Source: Rattus norvegicus
Taxonomy: Eukaryota; Chordata; Mammalia; Rodentia; Muridae
Length of the DNA stretch: 64,000 nucleotides
Assembly: GCF_036323735.1 (NCBI RefSeq)
Contig: NC_086029.1
Coordinates: forward strand, 45,762,857 to 45,826,856
Reading direction: 5' to 3'
In this document: in pieces, positions 21,510 to 32,178 of the stretch
How positions within the stretch are numbered: the first letter of the stretch is position 1
Layout of the letters: each line of letters starts with the position of its first letter
Made by a program: the position numbers and the translations under genes
The notes under the pieces: model-generated
Seen by the model: only the letters and a program-made list of their open reading frames with translations
What the model was told of the DNA's origin: nothing
The model's database searches: none

Positions 21510-21870
21510 ATTTTTTTAAATTTTATTTTTCTTGGATGTTCTATGTATTTACATTTCAAATGTTATCCCCTTTATCCCCCTCTCCCATCCCCCCTCCTCC
21601 CTCCCCCTGCTTCTATGAGTATATTCCCACTCCCACCCACCCACTCCCACCTCATTGCTCAATGCCCTGGCATTCCCCTACATTGGTGAAAGGAGCCTTC
21701 TCAGGACCAAGGGCTTTTCCTCCTATCGATGCCCAACAAGGCCATCCTCTGCCACATATGTGGCTGGAGTCATGGGTCCCTCCATGTGTACTCACTGGTT
21801 GGTGGTTTAGTCCCTGGGAGCTCTGGTGGGGTCTGGTTGGTTGATATTGTTGTTCTTTCTATGCTGTTGG
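21510..21870 (-). mobile_element. Truncated LINE-1 3' end
   Basis: A T-rich left edge is followed by tatgtatttacatttcaaat then gttatcccc, and later by ccctgggagctctgg and ggttgatattgttgttc. This is the same L1 3' segment and orientation as 8805-9320, but shorter. Confidence 0.85.
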
Positions 21871-21949
21871 CATTTTTAACGGCAGTTTTTATAATGGAAG
21901 TTAGTGACTATAATGACAGATGATTATTATTCTCTTTAAATCACAAACG

Positions 21950-22280
21950 TGTGATGTCTCAATGGGTGAGGTGCTCATGCAGCAAGCACGGAGATGTGAA
22001 TGTGGATCCCCCAGCACCCATGTGAAGAACCCAGGTATGTTGGTATGTCTGTGTCTGAAACCCTAGTTCTGGGACAGAGACATGGAGATCCCAGGGCACT
22101 GTTGACCAACAGTCTAGCCAATGGCCCATCTTCAGCTTCATTGAAAGTTAACTTTAACAAGTGGAGAAGTGATTGAGGAAGATAGCCCTACTCTGGTCTC
22201 CACTTGTGCCTTCACAGGAGAGCACACCTACACTCTGACTCTATGCCTACCTCATATACACACAAACACATGTGCATGTA
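21950..22280 (+). mobile_element. tRNA-derived rodent SINE ending in microsatellite
   Basis: Third member of the family seen at 3222 and 12845. Blocks: gatgtctcaatgggtgaggt, gtggatcccccagcacccat, ggagaagtgattgaggaaga, and a (CA)-rich stretch leading into (TATC)n. The tRNA-like head is clearest in this copy. Confidence 0.7.
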
Positions 22281-22281
22281 C

Positions 22282-22340
<59 letters not shown>

Positions 22341-22372
22341 ATCTATCCATCAACCCACCCATACACCATCTG

Positions 22373-22414
<42 letters not shown>

Positions 22415-22496
22415 ATCTATCTACCTATTTAAGTCAGTATCCACCCATTCACTTACCCACTCACCTATCTATCTATTCATCCATCTACCAGCTATC

Positions 22497-22527
<31 letters not shown>

Positions 22528-22540
22528 CCATCCATCCATC
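22281..22540. repeat. (TATC)n array, interrupted
   Basis: Two pure stretches (about 22282-22340 and 22373-22412) and a degraded right third with CCAT, CACC and ATTT variants. Tyr-Leu-Ser-Ile frames are artefacts. Confidence 0.95.
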
Positions 22541-25060
22541 TCTCTATAGCATTACACTTTTATGAGATAGGGTGTTACCATTAGCCTTACTAACCTTGAA
22601 CTGGAAATTCTGACTGGCATGTAAACATCTATATTTCTGATATCTTCAAACTTGACTCTCTCCCAGGTCAGTGAAAAAGAACAACCCTCCAAGGGTTCCA
22701 TCAACACAGCCGTGGCGGAGACATTATCCATGCTGGACGCAGCCCTTCCAATGTGGCTGATCCTACCTGCAGACCCTCACCCACAGCTCTGTAAGTAGGC
22801 CCCCAAGATTCATTGGGTCACCAGGGGGAATGTTGATGAAGTCAAAGGTAGGTTTTCCATTGGGCCCTGGGGAAGGGATACTTGTTCAGTCCCTTCAAAG
22901 GTAATAATTCTCATAGCAATATAATGAAAGCAGGAGTCCTGGAAGGTCTACATGCTTGTAGACATGTGCATACGTATAAACATACATGGGCATCATTTTT
23001 ATTAGAATTATAATGGGCATGTTACCATCTAACAGAATCTGTGTTCGTGTCTTCTTTCTTCAGGACTGTACAGTGACCTTCTGCATGAGCACACACTACC
23101 TTCTCCCCCGTGACACTGCTTCCCACTTTAGTCCTCTTCCTGCTCTCAGAGCTGCTTGCTTCTTGAAGGTACAGACTGGACATTTTCACTGTTGATTCTC
23201 CAGCTGTTAACATGGTGGCTGGAATAAAATCTGTTTGGTCGGGCATTTAGAAAAGGAGAGAAAGAGAGAGCACAAGGTTCTGAAGGGTGGTCCTGTGAAC
23301 GGACACTCTAAAGTGGTCTGCAATCTGAAGATAAATGCATTGAAACTAGAGATTTTGCTCTCCAGGAGGTGTGCCTTGTCATTCTGGCCACTTTGGGATG
23401 GCCAATCAAGCCATAGGACCTGCCCAGATACACGATGAGGGCAAAACCCTTGCTGGGTATAGAATTTCTAGATACGAAACTCAGGAGAGATGCATAGGAA
23501 TTAGCTCTCTCCTTACAAATGCATCGGCATCATTGGTGGACCAGGGTTGGGCGTGTGGCAGATGCTTCCTGCATTACTGTGGATTGGCCTAATGAGTGAA
23601 TTAAGGAAGCGAGTGGTAGGTGGCACTGTCTCAGTGATGTAGTGTGTCAGCTATGCTGAATCTGTACTTCAGTTAAATGGAGTTGACCAAGCCTCTTTAC
23701 ACAGTGTTACCCCTTGTAGACCTCATACCACTGTCCGGGAACAAGAACCAGCAATGGAAATATATGTCAAGGCCACTAAAAATCTGCATGAAAATGTAGG
23801 TGGCATTTACTTTTTGGAGAGTATTTTCTGTTGAAATATATCCTACGGCATATTTCTTATAGATTTTAAGCTGAGGGGTATCATTCATTTGAAAACCATA
23901 CCAACCCAAATCTAATTACAATCAAAATTAGAGTCAAAGGGCGGGAGAGTAGGAGTCCCCACCTAACCAGTCTCTGAATATCTGATTAAATCCAGACGCT
24001 GCTAAGTAAAGCTTTCTCCCTCACAAGATTCCTTTCATTTATCCTCGCAAAAACCGTGCCTTCGTTTCATTTTGCTCAGCAAAACATATTTTTTTATAAT
24101 GAGTTACTTGATATTCACAAGACTTCTGAGTTCTCTCTTCATTCCATTTTTGTTGAAAACAGGAAGTTGACTCTTGCCAAGGATAAATGAACTTGAAGTC
24201 AGTGTTTTCAGTGTGGTTCAAAGGATAGACTCTTCCAATCTCGGGTCCATTCTGACGCCGGCAAAGACCTTTCCCTGCCAAGGCTATGAAATAATAATGG
24301 TGCCCTTTAGCAACTGAAGCTTGGTGCTCCCCAACCCTCTCGGTCTGTAACTATAGTCCACTTAACAACAGGGTCTTGCCTTATCTTTAGCAACTATCGG
24401 AGGCAGGGTGGGGTGCATAAGTCCCAGAGACAAACTGCATTACAGATTTTAAATTTGGAGTGATGAGCAAATCAATATTTCAAAGTATAACAGGAACTAA
24501 TCCTATGGAATGAACGCAAATCAGATACTGTGCTGGCCGCACTCCAACAGAAGGGAGGCACGGAGAGGACCATTCAGCAAAGTAAAATATTGAATGATAT
24601 AATAAAGCTATCGACATAGAAGCCTGAAAAATGTGTGAGCGCTTAACAGCCTCCAGTGTCAGAGGGAAAACTGGTTCAGACTTGTTAATACATGCCGCTC
24701 TTCCTCATTTAAATATTAATGGAAGATAGCATACCACAGGGAGAGATAGTTACAGCACCGGAAAGAGGACTCAGATGAGAACCTTTAACAGGCACCTGAG
24801 AGGTACTGAGGGGACTTTCCCCAGGTAGCTTTTAGTCCCTCCCCTTCCTCCTGAAGTGCTAGAAAGGGCTATCTGGTCTACCCACCAAGGCAAGTACATT
24901 TTCATACTCCGATTTTATTCAGTGCAAGGTCAAGTTCAAGGAAATTCCGTCTAATTAATGACTATTAATTAGATCTTTTCTTGACAAGACCTAAATCTAG
25001 ACTGCCTCAACAGATCCTATTTTATTATTGACACTTACCTAAATTATGTTTAAATTTGGC
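22541..25060. other. Unique sequence, no gene recognised
   Basis: About 2.5 kb largely free of recognisable repeats, so good ground for conserved noncoding elements. AT-rich blocks with preserved unique words occur at 23900-24300 and 24420-24740, and a perfect homeodomain-type palindrome lies at 24950-24973. Open frames are all under 90 residues. Confidence 0.5.
24950..24973. promoter_or_regulatory. Perfect palindrome of homeodomain-type sites
   Basis: The arm tctaattaat (24950-24959) and its exact reverse complement attaattaga (24964-24973) are separated by the 4-bp spacer gact. Each arm contains a TAATTA core, the preferred site of many Antp/paired-like homeodomains. Protein binding is inferred, not shown. 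Confidence 0.45.
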
Positions 25061-25066
25061 TTTACA

Positions 25067-25297
25067 ACAATAGTTCTCAATCTGTGGATCATGACCCTTT
25101 TGGGAGTCCAACGTCTCTTTCACAGGGTCACCCAAGACGATCAGAAAACACAGATGTTTACATTTCAATTCATAGTAGGAGCAAAATTACAGTTAAAAAG
25201 TAGCAACAGAAGTAATTTAATGGTCGAGGGTCCCTATGGTTAGAGGAACTATATTAAAGGGTCAAAAACTTTAGGAAAGTGGAGAACCATTTCTCTA
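25067..25297 (+). mobile_element. URR1-like hAT MITE, complete
   Basis: The left end tagttctcaatctgtggatc and the right end gtggagaaccatttctc are the inverted hAT termini of the ubiquitous rodent repeat. In between are tttcacagggtcacccaag, cagaaaacacagatgtttac, agcaaaattacagttaaaaa and aactatattaaagggtc in consensus order. Non-autonomous: no transposase is present. Confidence 0.85.
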
Positions 25298-25390
25298 GAG
25301 GGAACTGCATATTCAGTGCCATGAATGTGACGTGTGTCTATAGCCAGTTACTCTCATAATTACTCCAGAGCCGAGATGACATGCAATGAG

Positions 25391-25433
<43 letters not shown>

Positions 25434-25680
25434 GCGCGTGTGTGTGAAAGCGTGTATGTGTATGTGTGTGCATGAGTGACTGTGTGTGTATGTCTGTGTG
25501 TGAGTATGTGTAAGTGTGTGTGTGTGTGTGTATGTGAGTGTGTGTGCGAGTGTATGTGTATGTGTGTGACTGTGTATGTGTGTGTGACTGTGTGTGTAGG
25601 TCCGTGTGTATATGTGTGAGTGTATGTGTGTGTGTGTGACTGTATGTCCATGTGTGTGTGTCTGTGTGTGCAAGAGAGAA
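25391..25680. repeat. (TC)n followed by degenerate (TG)n
   Basis: Pure TC at about 25393-25429, then 250 bp of TG with TGTGAC, TGTATG and TGAG variants. Overlapping Thr-His frames are artefacts. Confidence 0.95.
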
Positions 25681-25689
25681 AAAGTTCCT

Positions 25690-26058
25690 TCAGTAAATTT
25701 CTAAAAATTTTATCTTTTAGAGATTTACATACTTTTATTTTATGTGTATGACTTTTTGTCTGAATGTGTATGTATCTCTATCTTTCTATCTGCACTGCAT
25801 CCGCGTCTGTGTCTATGTCTACATATACATATACAATATACATATACAATATATAATATACAATATATAATATATATATGAACTGTGTGCATGCAGTGCC
25901 TGTGGAAGCTGGAGAGGATAACGCCATACACCCCCTCACCTAGAACCAGAATCATCTGTGCTTGTGAGCTGGCAATTGGGTGTTAGGAACTGAACCCAGA
26001 TCCTCTACATAGAGCAACCAGAGTTCCTTTTAATTCCTGAGCCATTTCTCTCCAATGG
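25690..26058 (-). mobile_element. B3-class SINE with AT-rich simple repeat insertion
   Basis: The right part reads agctggcaattgggtgttag then aactgaacccagatcctc, and ends gccatttctctcc: an inverted B3 head. The left tail (ttttattttatgtgtatgac) is separated from the body by a TATA/CATA array at about 25816-25880, which has expanded within the element. Confidence 0.75.
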
Positions 26059-26224
26059 AAGACCCAGTTCCCTTTATAGGTGTCCAGTCTTTTACTTAAC
26101 ATTCCTATCCACCATGTGCCTAAAGAACTGATTTAGTAGAGATCCCTGGGCCTCACAGGTACCCAGTGCTTCCTGGAGTCCTATCTCTGAGTTATCGCTG
26201 GACCTCTGCACAGGCAAAGGAGGT

Positions 26225-26585
26225 GTGAGCATTTGGCTTTCAGAGCGCTGGACTCCTCACTCACAAGTGTCACAGACTTTTCTAGATGCTTACGCAGTAA
26301 ATGATCGTAGGCACCAAGATGGAAGCCTGCATCTGAGAACACAGTCATCTCTCCACCTTCCAGTTCTGAAAACTGGTGACCTAGGTTGTCTCAAGAAGCA
26401 CAGAAAGCCACACATAGCCCAGATTTGGGGTGGCCCTCGGGGACTTCACCTATTCCACCAGGCAGGTTCTGCCTCTCAAAGTCTCAAGACCCCACCAAAT
26501 CGCACGGCAATCCAGGGGCCACGAATCAAAACACAGGAGCCCCTGGGGGATATTTTATATTTAAATAATAGGGGGCCTTCATTGT
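26225..26585 (-). mobile_element. MaLR-type LTR, minus strand
   Basis: The blocks caggttctgcctctcaaagt, caagaccccaccaaatcgc, aatccaggggccacgaatc and aggagcccctgggggatatt are the reverse complement of the 5' half of rodent ORR1/MT-like LTRs. The sense-strand equivalent appears at 5495-5840. Confidence 0.55.
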
Positions 26586-27134
26586 GCTCCCATGAAGTTG
26601 CGGGGGTGTTGGGGGTTGGCGGTGTGCAAGTTTACGGGGTCTGGCCTCCACGTCAGCACTGGAGAGTAAATAGCACAGACCCATGTTCAATGCAGGATGG
26701 AGAGCATTCCTGCCTCCATCGGCACTGAAGAGCAGCACTCACGGGCCCTGCTGAGTGCAGGGCAAGAGGTTATTTCGTATGGTTGCATCATCCATCATTC
26801 TCACATGGTAGTTGAGAATTTTCCAGGCTCATATGGCTACGGGGGAGTGGGCTTTCTATTCCAACACGAAATTCCTATGCATTTTGGTTAATATTGCCTT
26901 TCCTTCTTCCTCCCTAGTTTTTCACAGAGACCTTAAAATATCAAACACGTGGACAAAACCATAATGAATAATAAGCAAAATCTGAGTATGTCCATCAACA
27001 TGTGGAAACCCCACCAGTCCAATCGCCACAGGGAAACCCTGCCCATCTGGACACACGGGCACCTTCCATATAAGTGCTAGGAAGAAAACCTCTGCTGTCA
27101 CTCAAAAGTTATGCGAGTTAAGACTTTCTGTATT
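26586..27134. other. Unassigned sequence
   Basis: No gene or confident repeat. The G-rich stretch at 26600-26640 (gcgggggtgttgggggttgg) is a short G-run cluster. Confidence 0.45.
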
Positions 27135-27262
27135 TTAAAGCATGTGTATGTGCATTTGTGTGTGGGTATGTGCATGTGAGTGCAGTGCCTGTAGAGGCCA
27201 GAAGGGGGAGTCAGATCCCCTGGAACTGGGTTTACAGCGTGAGCTGCCCTGTGTAGAACCAA
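27135..27262 (-). mobile_element. B3-class SINE fragment
   Basis: Contains gtgcagtgcctgtagaggcc followed by agaagggggagtcagatccc and ctggaactgggtttacagcg: the inverted middle and tail of B3. The tRNA-like head is lost. Confidence 0.7.
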
Positions 27263-27842
27263 TGCTTGCCTTTCTTGCTTTCTTTTAGAGCAAAGAGTTC
27301 ATGTCATTAGTTCCACTTCTTTTCTAACAGTTTGCATACTGTCCGGGCATTCTGAGGGGAGGCTAAGTCATCTGCAGGGGTGTTCTGAATGAGGCAAACG
27401 ATCTAAAAGGAATCCTCTTGTATAGCGGCTGAAGGTTTGAGGTAACATTAATTTCAAACCCGCATCATCCGAATCCAAATGCTCTCCCGACATTTGCAAA
27501 TAATTTCCCTCTCAGCAACTTGCAAATGAGTTTTCAAGTCCTACAAATGGCCAAGCAGCAGAGTACAACCTGCCATTCTATTTGTCATGATGGTCAGCTG
27601 AGAAGACTGAAACCGTACAGAAAGACTGCCACTGAGCCGGGTCAACTTAGGCCTCTCTAAGGAGCACAAGTGGCCTGCACTGCTCATCAAGGACCACACA
27701 AAGTTGCTTTCTCAGAAGAAAAAAAAAACCCTAGCTTTTTATTTTAGCGTAGTTTATATTCCCAGAAAAGCTACAGGCTGACAGTCTCTGCATGCTTGCT
27801 CTTGTCTCTGTGTTGGAATTGCTGTAAATAAGAATCCAACAT
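27263..27842. other. Unique sequence, candidate conserved element
   Basis: The interval 27420-27545 has two TTGCAAAT words (acatttgcaaataatttcc and acttgcaaatgagt) within about 40 bp, a POU- or C/EBP-like motif, in otherwise non-repetitive DNA. No exon is recognised. Confidence 0.4.
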
Positions 27843-27986
27843 GGAAACTGGGCATGGTGGCTCACACCTTTAATCCCATAGATCTAGAGGCAGAGACAGG
27901 GGGATCTCTGTGAATTTCAGGTCAGCCTTTTCTGTGTAGTGAGTTCCAGGCCAGACAGGGCTACACAGTGAGACCCTGATTTAAAA
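27843..27986 (+). mobile_element. B1 SINE, near full length
   Basis: Typical 7SL-derived order: actgggcatggtggctcac, acctttaatcccatagatc, gaggcagagacagggggatc, then ttccaggccagacagggct and acacagtgagaccctgat. The internal pol III A box (tggctcac) and a B-box-like segment (gttccaggcc) are visible. A short A-rich tail follows. Confidence 0.9.
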
Positions 27987-28463
27987 AGCCATCCAGCATC
28001 AGTAATTCTTATAAATTCCTGGTTCCCGGCACCCAGATCTCACAGTTTCTTCCCTGGCATCCTCTTTGTTCTGAATCCCATTCCACCTTATATTTGGTTA
28101 CCATGTCTTCTCTGGAACCTTCTCGGGTATCTGTCCTTTGTGGTTCATGCTTTATCTGATGTTTTTCTTATAAGTAGATTGGAGTTATAGGTTTGCAGTA
28201 TTTAGTTTGAATCTGAAACTTCCCTCAATGGTCCATGTGTTACAGGCCTGGTTCTCAGCTTTTCACACTACTAAGGCATGGTGGAACCTTGAAGAAAGGA
28301 GACCTAAATAGAGGAAAGGCATCAGAAGTGCATAGAAAAGTCACTGGAGACTTGCCTGCGAAGGTGATACTGTTTTCCCAGACCCTGCCTTTGTTTCTTC
28401 CATTTGCAACTTTGTCACTTGCTCCCTACAGTGACCTGTGGACTTACTTTAGAGACACATCAC
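27987..28463. other. Unassigned sequence
   Basis: No gene or confident repeat. Confidence 0.45.
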
Positions 28464-28471
28464 TGTGTGTA

Positions 28472-28542
<71 letters not shown>

Positions 28543-28618
28543 GAGAGACAGACAGAGACAGAGACAGAGAGACAGAGACAGACAGAGACAGACAGAGACA
28601 GACAGAGACAAAGAGTCT
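28464..28618. repeat. (TG)n(GA)n(CAGA)n compound array
   Basis: TG run about 28464-28494, GA run 28495-28530, then GACA/CAGA mixtures to 28615. The architecture parallels 17382-17602 and is polypurine-rich on the plus strand. Confidence 0.95.
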
Positions 28619-28692
28619 GAGCTGAAACCCGGAGTTTTATTATGTGAAAGGAGGACTTTTCCTGCTGGGCTACATCCACGAGCCTGGGTATT
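28618..28692 (-). mobile_element. Old ID-family SINE
   Basis: Read on the minus strand this resembles an ID element body. On the plus strand the signature is gctgaaacccggagttttat then gggctacatccacgagcctg, equivalent to the inverted B box and A box. It is highly diverged, in contrast to the young copy at 62071. Confidence 0.45.
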
Positions 28693-29751
28693 TTGCTACA
28701 CTGCAACATTACCACAGTAAGTGGTAAAGAGCCGCTCTCATCATAGCACATCCTGAGCCAGGAGCAGGACTTGTGCTCAGTGCTCTTAACCTTGTTAAAT
28801 GTTTCCGGCTTCCTCCTGTGGAAATGCACCTTTCTACTTCTTTCTAGAATGCAGTTTGTAGACTCAGGTCACGTGACCCAACCTCCACCAAGAACAGCAG
28901 AAGAAAAGTCAGAGTCCTCCCTGCCCCAGCCCCCTAGTATTAGTGCCTATTTTGACTCTTTGGGAAAGACCCCACCCTCAATTTATTCCTGTATTGATAT
29001 CAGTGTAAGACTCATATTTACACCAGTCTGGGCTCAGATCTTATGAATGATTTTGATTCACTACCCTCTTTTGGTTTTCCTCAGTTTGTTCTCTTTCTGA
29101 AAGAAAGAACAGTTCAGGGGCTCTGGTGTCCCTTTCATGTCTCACCCTTTGTTCTTCTAGCACTTCCTACGAACTTGAACTATAAGATGCTCTCAGTGAT
29201 CGTTTCCGATCCACACCCTACGACCAACTATCTCATTTCAAAGATTAAAAACATATATCGCCTTTAGCCTAAAAATGCAAACGTTAACAGAAGTGTTAAA
29301 TCTTTGCCCATATTCACATTTTTTTTTTGAGTTGAAGATAAATACAGAGACAGTTTGAGAGCAGTATGGTCTGAAGACTCCTTGCCTCTGGTACACATTA
29401 TGAGTTGATAAAATTTAACACCTAAATTCCCACCACTGTAATCAAGAGATGAGACACACTCAACACATCTGAATGTACATGTGTGTGAAGTTTTTATTCT
29501 GCCGGACCAAAGACTGGGCCTTCCACTGGACAGTGAAATACAGAAACAATGGACTCTGGGTCTTGAAGGGAAGCACTTTCAGAATTGAGCATTATGTCTA
29601 GGTGTGTCCGGGAGAGTGCTTCAGAACGAGGCTGGTATTGAAATCAGCGGGCATAGCTACCCAGGGTTAGGGAGGGGCCTCTTTCCATCCACTGAGGAGC
29701 TAAGCACGCTTTTGTTTGTCTGTGTTTGGCTTAGTTTCTAGAGAAGAGTTC
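28693..29751. other. Unique sequence, no gene recognised
   Basis: About 1 kb without recognisable repeats or exons. A T run lies at about 29320-29328. Confidence 0.5.
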
Positions 29752-29812
29752 TCCTCCTTCCCAGGCTGGCCTCAAATTCACTAGGAGAACAGTGGTTTCT
29801 CCTTCCCGCCAA
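29752..29812 (-). mobile_element. B1 fragment
   Basis: cccaggctggcctcaaattc followed by gtttctccttcccg matches the inverted B1 core (aggctggcctcgaactc). Only about 60 bp is present. Confidence 0.45.
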
Positions 29813-31655
29813 CAGTTCTCCTCTACAAGGAGATGGCTGTCTCACCAACACCTGCTTCACGCAGCGCTGGGGGCGGGAACCCTGGCTTTGCGCATGTCCG
29901 GTAAGCACTCTCCAGAGTGAGTGACATTTCCAGACACCGAGGCAGTTATCCACTGCTGACATTTCTCTGCGTTGGAAGTGTGAGCCAGGCTCAGCTGGAA
30001 GGTTTTGCCAATCTCTCCTGGGCTTGCTTATCAGATGCCAGTCAGTTGTCAACTTGGCAGACTCCTATGGTTCAGTGGTGGGTGCTCCATTCTCATGCCT
30101 CCTGGCCGGCCCGGCTGTCTGGGTCCATCTCCGAATGTCCTCATCATTGAGGGTTCTGGACTGGGCTTCGTGCTTCACTCGGACTTTGGCGTCATTCTGA
30201 TGCAGCGACCTGTGGTCACTGGATCACAGTCACACAGAGGCCTTGAGCAAGCACTTAGCCTCGTCTTCATCTTGTTGACAGAAACGGAACAAATCAAAAC
30301 TCTTAGCGCAAGACCTAATGGGATACTTCAAGCATCGTCATCATCTACTACAACTATTATCATTTTCCTAAACCTTAATTTACCATTAAATCCAAAACAC
30401 TCCCTACCCACCCTGTGGTTAGGTGACTGGTTCAAACCGGTAAAGATGATGCAGACATTTATATGTCTGACCCATGTAAACATTTCCATGATCTTCCCAC
30501 ACTGTCTCCCTTTGGATAGACCAACCAAATTACACTTAAAAAAAAAATCCAGACAAGAACTCAGAGACACTGAAGAGAGAAAACACAACATAGAAAATGT
30601 GTCCCTTTTCTATTGCGGTCCTAATAATCTCACTGTTAGTTCAAAACAGGGTTGAAGACACGTTGACTAGGATTCCCCAGCCTTCCACGTAACTCCACTG
30701 CAGGAGCTAGCTTGCACCAGTAGACTCAGAACACCGTCAGTCACCGGAAGTTGGGAAAAAGTCCAAAATAGAGCCTGTCTCATGATAAAATGCTAACATC
30801 ATCTCTTGTCATTGATCAACTCTTGTACCAGAATGAAAGGAGGTCTGCTCCCCGAGCAGGCTCCCACACCACAGCTTCAAAATCTCAGGGGTCAAATGCC
30901 AGAAAGTTGAGGACTGTCTGAATTTACCGATGGGAAGCCATTCACCATGTATCCTGCACTACTGTTAGAATGGGTTTATTTGTATAACGTTAAGCCACTG
31001 GGATATCCATGCTCAATTATTTACATAGAAAGTAAAACAGAAAGTGAAATTTATCCTCATTAATATTCAGGGAAAGAAAAATTTTATAGGAGCCTTTCAT
31101 GATCAGCCCCCCCCCCCCCCCCGAGAGAAACAGAAGCATAAATGAATCCCTAGAGGATCAGGCATATAATTCAGAGGATATAAATGCATTCCCTGAGTCC
31201 CACGAAGGACGTGTGGGCCCAACACCAGACAGGAAGTCCAAACAATGCAGCTACAACACACGCAGCTCGCCCGAGCTTTCTGGACAGACGTGGAGTCATT
31301 TCTGGTTTCCATCTTATTCTTACTGCTCAGATTTTCCTGCCTCTGGTTGGCCTTCTCTGTGTCTCTCTAAAGCCAGGGCCAGCCCCCTCAGCAGGCCTGG
31401 AGACTCTTGTAGGGGAGATGATTGCTTCAAAAATGGAACAAATTGCTTCACTATTTCCATCAGTCATAATTGAGCAGAAGGACCACCTTGTAGAAGACAG
31501 TCTCTGCAGCACTGGAGGAGGGTTACCAAGTACGTGCAGGAAAGTCGCTGGGATTGAGGAGCATTCTTGCTTATCTCCCTGGTGTATGCATTAATGGGAC
31601 CAATATTTTACCTTTTATTTTTCAAGTTCCCATCACTTCTGCAAACAGCCCATTA
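29813..31655. other. Unique sequence with homopolymer tract
   Basis: About 1.8 kb with no confident repeat except a C16 run at 31107-31122. A plus-strand open frame at 30005-30655 (216 codons) has no recognisable domain, no clear start context and unremarkable composition. I do not call it a gene. Confidence 0.5.
31107..31122. repeat. C16 homopolymer
   Basis: Sixteen consecutive C residues in otherwise AT-rich DNA. Likely length-variable and error-prone in sequencing. Confidence 0.95.

Positions 31656-31703
<48 letters not shown>
31656..31703. repeat. (TAGA)12 microsatellite
   Basis: Pure tetranucleotide run. Its reverse-complement motif runs 84 bp downstream. Confidence 0.95.
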
Positions 31704-31786
31704 TGTCCTTTTCACTTCTCTGCTGTAATTAAGACTATATTTGAATCTTTATCCTTTATTTTATCTAACCTTTTGTCTATATGTCT

Positions 31787-31787
31787 G

Positions 31788-31828
<41 letters not shown>
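31787..31828. repeat. (TCTA)n microsatellite, inverted relative to its neighbour
   Basis: About ten pure TCTA units, the reverse complement of the TAGA array at 31656-31703. Together they can form a long stem around an 83-bp loop. Confidence 0.95.
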
Positions 31829-31854
31829 AAACTATCTATTATCAGGACCGAGAA

Positions 31855-31952
31855 TAATATATAGCTCTGGCTGTCTGGGAACTCATAGCTCAGGCTGTCC
31901 TGCCTGTCTCTAAAGGGCTAAGATTAAAAGTGTGTGCTAGCATGCATGTCTC
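31855..31952 (-). mobile_element. B1 SINE, internally deleted
   Basis: tatagctctggctgtctggg, ctcaggctgtcctgcctgtc and gctaagattaaaagtgtgtg follow the inverted B1 consensus, with about 40 bp of the middle missing. Confidence 0.7.
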
Positions 31953-32178
31953 TTCTTTATATTTTCAATACACCATCTTTAGAGCAGCTTTAAATCCACA
32001 GAGATACTGACAGGGAGGCATAGAAGTTTCCCGTACCCGCCTTACTCTAGCAATACACAGAACTCTACATTAGCTGTGTCCCTGGGTGAGGGGGGGCACT
32101 TGTTGTGATCAGTGCTAAACTTATACACCATTGTAACTCAAGGTCCATAAGTTATTAATAATGATATTATTAAGACAT
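31953..32178. other. Unassigned AT-rich sequence
   Basis: No gene or confident repeat. Confidence 0.45.

Noticed and set aside
28235..28720. 161-codon open frame
   Set aside because: The middle is Cys-Val and Arg-Glu runs from the TG/GA array. The flanks are unrecognised.
30005..30655. 216-codon plus-strand open frame
   Set aside because: No recognisable domain or start context, with overlapping frames of similar quality in the same DNA. Its length is unremarkable for chance in 64 kb.
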